From Stutzerimonas stutzeri (GTDB lineage Bacteria > Pseudomonadota > Gammaproteobacteria > Pseudomonadales > Pseudomonadaceae), in the NCBI RefSeq assembly GCF_038561965.1, contig NZ_CP139348.1:3348001-3412000 (forward strand): DNA of 64,000 nucleotides, written 5' to 3'. The notes under the pieces were generated by a model that was given only the letters and a program-made list of their open reading frames with translations, was not told the DNA's origin and made no database searches. Both the position numbers and the translations under genes were made by a program. Below, piece after piece: positions 61,867 to 64,000 of this stretch. Numbering within the stretch: position 1 is the stretch's first letter; every line of letters starts with the position of its first letter.

Positions 61867-62052
61867 ATGTCGAAACTTGCATTGACCTGCCTACTACTTA
61901 CCGCCGGGTGTGGTTACGGTGCGTTTTTGGGGCCAGAGGGGTCGCCTGTATCTGACGCGGCCTGCAAGGCCGGCTTGGTAGTTTTCGGCACGCTTTTCCT
62001 GCTCGCGCTCATGGCGGGACGCAAAATCAAATTTGATCCAGTTTTGCGCTAG
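61867..62052 (+). CDS. Small membrane or lipoprotein-like protein (61 aa)
   Basis: AGAAGGAGAT precedes ATG 61867. The first 15 residues (MSKLALTCLLLTAGC) look like a lipoprotein signal with a TAGC lipobox, and a second hydrophobic helix (GLVVFGTLFLLALMAG) follows, then a basic tail (RKIKFDPVLR). It is either a lipoprotein with a second helix or a two-helix membrane protein. Function unknown; it precedes amrZ by about 210 bases. Confidence 0.62.
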   Translation: MSKLALTCLLLTAGCGYGAFLGPEGSPVSDAACKAGLVVFGTLFLLALMAGRKIKFDPVLR

Positions 62053-62111
62053 GCGCCCCCGACACGAAAGCTGAATTGCTTCACAGTAAAGGCAATTTGA
62101 TAGCACATTGC

Positions 62112-62139
62112 TTTACTAATTGCTTTTTCGCCGTACAAT
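62112..62139 (+). promoter_or_regulatory. Candidate amrZ promoter
   Basis: TTTACT (62112-62117) and TACAAT (62134-62139) are spaced 16 bases, which would start transcription near 62146 and give an amrZ leader of about 120 bases. Confidence 0.4.
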
Positions 62140-62146
62140 TGGCGCC

Positions 62147-62254
62147 ATGAAGCCGTCTCCTAATTTTTTCCTCTTGGTCGACGGAACAGCGAGTACTGGT
62201 GGCTGTCAGACCGGTGACCACCCCGGCAATACGCCAGCACGCCCACCTGACTAA
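62147..62254 (+). CDS. Possible 35-residue leader peptide before amrZ
   Basis: An ATG at 62147 opens a 35-codon frame that ends in TAA at 62252-62254, ten bases before the amrZ start. No ribosome site of quality precedes it; it sits at the expected transcription start. It may be chance. Confidence 0.2.
   Translation: MKPSPNFFLLVDGTASTGGCQTGDHPGNTPARPPD
62225..62235 (+). promoter_or_regulatory. Candidate AmrZ-binding site in its own leader
   Basis: GGCAATACGCC resembles the AmrZ operator core as I remember it from P. aeruginosa (GGCAAAACGCC at its own promoter). It lies 30 bases before the amrZ ATG, so autorepression is likely. Confidence 0.5.
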
Positions 62255-62264
62255 CCGGTTAATT

Positions 62265-62588
62265 ATGCGCCCTATGAAACAGGCAGTTTATTCCAGCCGT
62301 ACGGCTGACAAATTCGTGGTTCGGCTTCCCGACGGCATGCGTGAGCGCATCGCAGAGGTAGCGCGTAATCATCATCGCAGCATGAATTCCGAGATCATCG
62401 CCAGGCTGGAACAGAGCCTGCTGCAGGAGGGCGCCTTGGATGATGATCTCAGCATGCGCCTGGACAGCCCTGAGCTATCACTGCACGAAAGGGAGCTACT
62501 GCAGCGCTTCCGGCAGTTGGCGCATCGCCAGCAGAATGCACTGATCGCTCTGATTGCTCAGGACACCGAGCTGGCCAAGGAAGACTGA
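62265..62588 (+). CDS. amrZ: AmrZ ribbon-helix-helix transcription factor
   Basis: The 107-residue protein closely matches AmrZ (AlgZ). The ribbon is SSRTADKFVVRLPDGMRERI, in which Lys, Val and Arg of KFVVR contact DNA; HHRSMNSEIIARLEQSLLQEG forms the two helices, and the C-terminal oligomerisation domain (LSLHERELLQRFRQL) is intact. In P. aeruginosa AmrZ controls alginate, twitching, flagellar (fleQ) and cyclic-di-GMP genes. Starting at ATG 62265 (MRPMKQ) fits the family; longer readings are rejected. A terminator-like hairpin follows. Confidence 0.95.
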   Translation: MRPMKQAVYSSRTADKFVVRLPDGMRERIAEVARNHHRSMNSEIIARLEQSLLQEGALDDDLSMRLDSPELSLHERELLQRFRQLAHRQQNALIALIAQDTELAKED

Positions 62589-62600
62589 GGTCAAAACCAT

Positions 62601-62624
62601 GGGGTAGCTCTGCAGCTGCCCCTT
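62601..62624 (+). terminator. Hairpin after amrZ
   Basis: GGGGTAGCT (62601-62609) and AGCTGCCCC (62614-62622) form a 9-bp stem with one T-G pair and a CTGC loop, 12 bases after the amrZ stop. TT follows, so it is a modest terminator candidate. Confidence 0.55.
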
Positions 62625-62825
62625 GCGGCCCACGCATCCTCTAGCTCAATACTCCGCTACACCCCTTCCCTTTTTTGCCCTCGCGACCAAGCGCAAGGCG
62701 CAAAGCCATGCCTGGCGTAACAGAAGAACGTTTTATTCAAAGGTATGGTGAAGAGCGCTTACGTGACGGTATGGAGTGCCGCCATCTTGCCGCGCAGACT
62801 GAAATGGCCAGCGCATTTAGGCCCC

Positions 62826-62847
62826 AGGCGGCCCCGCCGGGCCGCCT
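62826..62847 (-). terminator. Hairpin after oadB
   Basis: AGGCGGCCC (62826-62834) and GGGCCGCCT (62839-62847) form a perfect 9-bp stem with a 4-base loop, 12 bases past the oadB stop on the minus strand. No T-tract is visible. Confidence 0.5.
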
Positions 62848-62859
62848 GGATCAACCTCA

Positions 62860-63996
62860 CTAGCCGACGAAGTTGAGCAGTACGCCGGCGGCCACAGCGG
62901 AACCGATGACGCCCGCGACGTTCGGCCCCATAGCGTGCATCAAGAGAAAGTTTTGTGGGTTTGCCTCAAGCCCTACCTTGTTGGACACCCGCGCAGCCAT
63001 TGGCACCGCCGAGACGCCCGCTGAGCCAATCAAGGGATTGATCTTGTTATGGCTAAAACGATTCATCACCTTGGCCATGAAGATCCCCGCCGCGGTCCCA
63101 CCGCAAAAGGCGACCATTCCCAATACGAGAATTCCCAGCGTCTTCATTTGCAGAAAGGCCTCGGCAGAAAGCTTCGACCCCACAGTCAGGCCGAGCGCGA
63201 TCGTTACGATGTTGATCAACGCGTTGCGCGACGTGTCGGCCAGGCGATCTACCACACCACACTCACGCAACAGATTTCCGAACGCGAACATGCCAACCAG
63301 CGGAGCCGCATCCGGCAGCAACATACCAACCAGCAAACAGAGCAGTATCGGGAAGACGATCTTCTCTATCTGACCGACATGACGCAGCTGAGTCATGACG
63401 ATTGCACGCTCCTCCTTCGTCGTGAGCGCCCGCATGATCGGTGGCTGTATCAGTGGCACGAGAGCCATATAGGAATACGCCGCGACAGCGATAGGACCAA
63501 GAAGCTCTGGCGCCAGCTTCGATGTCACGAAGATGGATGTTGGGCCGTCCGCACCGCCGATGATGGCGATTGATGCCGCTTCTCGCAGCGTGAACTCCAT
63601 ACCCGGAATTCCTGCAGCTGTAAGCGCCAGCGCCCCGAGCAAGGTCGCGAAGATGCCAAATTGCGCAGCCGCGCCAAGCAACAGCGTCTTCGGATTAGCC
63701 AACATCGGCCCGAAGTCGGTCATCGCGCCGACGCCCATGAAGATCAGCAACGGAAAGACGCTAGTCGGAAGACCTACCTCATAGAACAGATGCAGGATTC
63801 CAGCGCCCTCCCCCATGTTCGCCACAGGAATATTTGCCAAGATGCCACCGAAGCCGATCGGTATCAGCAACAACGGCTCGAATCCTTTACGGATAGCTAG
63901 ATAGATCAATCCCACGCAGACAACAATCATCAGCGCCTGGCCCGGCTCTAGATGATAGAGACCCGTTCCATGCCAAAGCTTGAGCAACTTTTCCAT
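62860..63996 (-). CDS. oadB: Sodium-pumping decarboxylase beta subunit, OadB type
   Basis: The 378-residue protein is a multi-helix membrane subunit of the OadB/MmdB/GcdB family. Key residues are the Asp in IIGGADGPTSIFVTSK and the Asn and Ser of MGPNVAGVIGSAVAAG, which take part in sodium translocation. It couples decarboxylation of a biotin-bound carboxyl group, usually from oxaloacetate, to export of Na+. The start is ATG 63996, four bases from the window edge. The alpha and gamma subunit genes should lie just outside, on the same strand. Confidence 0.92.
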   Translation of the reverse strand: MEKLLKLWHGTGLYHLEPGQALMIVVCVGLIYLAIRKGFEPLLLIPIGFGGILANIPVANMGEGAGILHLFYEVGLPTSVFPLLIFMGVGAMTDFGPMLANPKTLLLGAAAQFGIFATLLGALALTAAGIPGMEFTLREAASIAIIGGADGPTSIFVTSKLAPELLGPIAVAAYSYMALVPLIQPPIMRALTTKEERAIVMTQLRHVGQIEKIVFPILLCLLVGMLLPDAAPLVGMFAFGNLLRECGVVDRLADTSRNALINIVTIALGLTVGSKLSAEAFLQMKTLGILVLGMVAFCGGTAAGIFMAKVMNRFSHNKINPLIGSAGVSAVPMAARVSNKVGLEANPQNFLLMHAMGPNVAGVIGSAVAAGVLLNFVG

Positions 63997-64000
63997 GCGA

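Noticed and set aside
62708..62863. A 51-codon plus-strand frame before oadB
   Set aside because: It has no ribosome site of quality, runs through the oadB terminator-like hairpin and its product has no recognisable pattern.
1..64000. CRISPR arrays, insertion sequences, prophage or integron
   Set aside because: No regular direct-repeat array, transposase, integrase or phage structural gene is visible. The repeats seen are single palindromes or REP-like.

Overview
The window is high-GC bacterial DNA with dense coding on both strands, short intergenic gaps and the gene content of a gammaproteobacterial pseudomonad. Gene order matches Pseudomonas in several blocks: an acyltransferase next to minCDE, rluA and an M18 aminopeptidase; an N-acetylglutaminylglutamine (NAGGN) cluster followed by a hybrid kinase and a YheU gene; cheR-cheV-flgA-flgM-flgN-ycgR; and amrZ. 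Together with an oadB-type sodium pump subunit, ergothioneine genes and a REP-like palindrome, this suggests the Stutzerimonas (Pseudomonas stutzeri) group. The species is inferred from remembered family and synteny knowledge, not from a search. I see no IS element, prophage, CRISPR array or rRNA. One tRNA, tRNA-Arg(CCT), is present.

Layout. 1-8.3 kb: a truncated gene end, a 59-residue small protein, a divergent RsuA/RluF-type pseudouridine synthase, a periplasmic solute-binding protein, two lipoproteins, and a very long Lhr-type helicase on the minus strand. 8.4-14.9 kb: a small protein plus a short-chain dehydrogenase, a DUF1264 lipoprotein, and a tight egtB-egtD-subtilase cluster for ergothioneine in which the subtilase has Glu where the catalytic Asp is expected. 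14.4-23.3 kb: a MarR regulator with a palindromic operator facing the three NAGGN osmolyte genes, then a 7TMR-DISM hybrid histidine kinase and YheU. 23.3-28.6 kb: a CynX-like exporter, a short-chain dehydrogenase, and the acetate uptake pair yjcH-actP. 28.8-33 kb: an alpha/beta hydrolase translationally coupled to mlaA, a pirin, a REP-like repeat pair and a lipid A-type acyltransferase. 33-41 kb: minCDE, rluA, a methyltransferase, apeB, a quinone oxidoreductase and the Prc protease. 41-45.2 kb: an EAL-CBS-GGDEF protein, a three-gene overlapping minus-strand operon (HTH, unknown, Sel1), a DUF1232 protein with paired DnaA boxes upstream, and a ComEA-like protein.

45.3-61.1 kb is a flagellar and chemotaxis block. 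On the minus strand, cheV-cheR, flgBCDE and flgFGHIJKL. On the plus strand, flgA, flgMN and ycgR. I can see three sigma-54 promoters (flgB, flgF, flgA) and one FliA (sigma-28) promoter (flgM), which fits the Pseudomonas flagellar hierarchy. 61.2-64 kb: tRNA-Arg, two small exported proteins, the ribbon-helix-helix regulator amrZ with a candidate autoregulatory site, and oadB running toward the right edge.

Most of the window is core genome with well-known functions. The items most worth a second look are the Asp-to-Glu subtilase beside the ergothioneine genes, the inverted DnaA boxes in front of a DUF1232 gene, the hydrolase coupled to mlaA, the amrZ leader, and the unusual RsuA-like enzyme.
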